This document shows positions 6,651-7,704 of a stretch of 7,704 bases of DNA, piece by piece. Each line of letters begins with the position of its first letter. The stretch's first letter is position 1. The translations under genes and the position numbers were made by a program. Source of the stretch: Acidobacteria bacterium UBA6911 (GTDB lineage Bacteria; Acidobacteriota; UBA6911). The notes beneath the pieces were generated by a model that saw only the letters and a list, made by a program, of their open reading frames with translations, was not told where the DNA came from and made no database searches. The stretch spans positions 1 to 7,704 of the forward strand of contig DKBB01000340.1 in assembly GCA_002451015.1 (NCBI GenBank), read 5' to 3'.

Positions 6651-7704
6651 TGTTAAAAATAAAAACTTTCCGCTGTTTATCGGTGTTAATTTTTTTAGTG
6701 TATTTTGTAATACCGGCAACAGCGGGAAATCCGTTGATGGTATCCGGACCCTACGGGGCCAATCCGGGTGGGGAACCCTACCGCTGGGCCGACAACACCG
6801 TCTCCTATTACACCGACCTTGGAAACCTGGGGAATCAGACCAATGCCGAGGCGAACACAATGGTGGAATCCGCTTTTCAGACCTGGGCGGATGTCGATAC
6901 CGCCGACATCCACTTCGAGCGTCTGGGGGAACTGGATGAAGATGTAAACGCGGAGAATTTATTCGAATTTTTAAGTACCGTGTTTGCCTGCAATCAACCT
7001 GAAAATGCCATTATTTACGACGAGGACGGCAGCATTATGGAGGCATTGGGATACGACAATAATTCCGTTTTGGGTTTCGCTGGTGCCATCTGTATAAATC
7101 GTTTGCAAGTCCATTACACAAACGGATTAGCTCTGCTCAATGGAAGATTTATAGACGGGCAGCCTGCCAGCCCGTCTCATTCCTCACTCACCCTGGAAGA
7201 ATTTCAATCCGCGTTTGTCCACGAGTTCGGGCACATGATCGGTCTCGGCCATTCCCAGGTGAACCTGAACTGCCTGACGGACATGCCATGCCCGGTCGAA
7301 GACTCGCAGGGAGTTCCCGTAATGTTCCCCGTTCTTCTGCAACAAACTCCGGAAGCCAATCTGACCCTGGACGACCGATCGGCGATTTCAATGCTCTACC
7401 CCTCTGACAATATGGGCGCAACAACCGGAAGGATTCGGGGTCAAGTCCTGTTTTCGGACGGTCAAACGCCGGCTCAGGGATACAATGTCGTGGTTCGCAG
7501 CGTCGGTTCGCCCCGCAGTACGGCGGTGTCTTCCGTCTCCGGACATCTCTTCACAGTGGACGCGGGAAACATTTTCGCCGGAATTGACGGGCTGACCGAA
7601 GGCTCGCGCGACCCCGCTCATATAGGATACTACAACGTCGCTGGGCTGCCCGAGGGCGAGTATACGGTCGAGGTCGAAGCGATTCACAACTCCGGATTGT
7701 ATCC
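6650..7704 (+). CDS. Secreted matrixin-type zinc metalloprotease with C-terminal Ig-like domain, 3' end outside window
   Basis: The frame stays open from the ATG at 6650 to the window end, giving 351 codons. A signal peptide (hydrophobic 9-20, likely cut after A25 in IPATAG) leads almost directly into a matrixin catalytic domain: YRWADNTVSYYTD (44-56), SAFQTWADV (74-82), and the metzincin zinc site HEFGHMIGLGH (191-201) with H191, H195, H201 as ligands and E192 as catalytic base. M225 in VPVMFP is the likely Met-turn, and LTLDDRSAISMLYP (238-251) is the typical closing helix. No propeptide or cysteine switch is visible. From about 259 (TGRIRGQVLFSDG) a carboxypeptidase-regulatory / Ig-like beta domain begins, running through GLPEGEYTVEVEA (332-344). 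C208 and C214 could form a disulfide. It probably cleaves extracellular or envelope proteins; the substrate is unknown. Translated in overlap with the preceding secreted protein. Confidence 0.87.
   Translation, partial: MLKIKTFRCLSVLIFLVYFVIPATAGNPLMVSGPYGANPGGEPYRWADNTVSYYTDLGNLGNQTNAEANTMVESAFQTWADVDTADIHFERLGELDEDVNAENLFEFLSTVFACNQPENAIIYDEDGSIMEALGYDNNSVLGFAGAICINRLQVHYTNGLALLNGRFIDGQPASPSHSSLTLEEFQSAFVHEFGHMIGLGHSQVNLNCLTDMPCPVEDSQGVPVMFPVLLQQTPEANLTLDDRSAISMLYPSDNMGATTGRIRGQVLFSDGQTPAQGYNVVVRSVGSPRSTAVSSVSGHLFTVDAGNIFAGIDGLTEGSRDPAHIGYYNVAGLPEGEYTVEVEAIHNSGLY

Overview
The window looks like chromosomal DNA of a free-living, diderm-type bacterium with mixed base composition. It encodes futalosine-pathway menaquinone synthesis (MqnA), the housekeeping pair dprA-topA, a lipoprotein of the glutaminyl-cyclase type, and a secreted metalloprotease with a secreted partner. 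This combination fits Acidobacteriota or a related deep lineage. That placement is inferred from gene content and protein style and is only moderately supported. There is no phage, insertion sequence, CRISPR array, tRNA or rRNA.

Left part (1-2195). A 3'-truncated mqnA on the minus strand (1-806) faces away from dprA on the plus strand (1020-2195). The roughly 210-bp region between them holds a nested inverted repeat and a plausible dprA promoter.

Middle (2229-5601). topA (2267-4684) follows dprA, a gene order conserved in many bacteria. It has its own extended -10 promoter only a few bases from the start codon, so its message may be almost leaderless. TopA carries five tetracysteine zinc ribbons. 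A convergent gene (4696-5601, minus strand) for a lipid-anchored M28 / glutaminyl-peptide-cyclotransferase-like enzyme ends 11 bp from topA. It sits where the dprA-topA-trmFO series continues in other genomes.

Right part (5602-7704). A 416-bp divergent region contains AT-rich promoter-like DNA, then a GC-rich block with three consecutive inverted repeats. The last of these can pair with the ribosome binding site of the next gene. After it come two overlapping genes: a small secreted beta-rich protein (6018-6650), and a secreted matrixin-type zinc protease (6650 to the window end) that appears to lack a propeptide. The small protein's sequence pattern resembles the OB-fold of netrin/TIMP domains, the fold of animal matrixin inhibitors. 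The most interesting hypothesis here is that this is a translationally coupled protease-plus-partner (possibly inhibitor) system under control of a structured mRNA leader.
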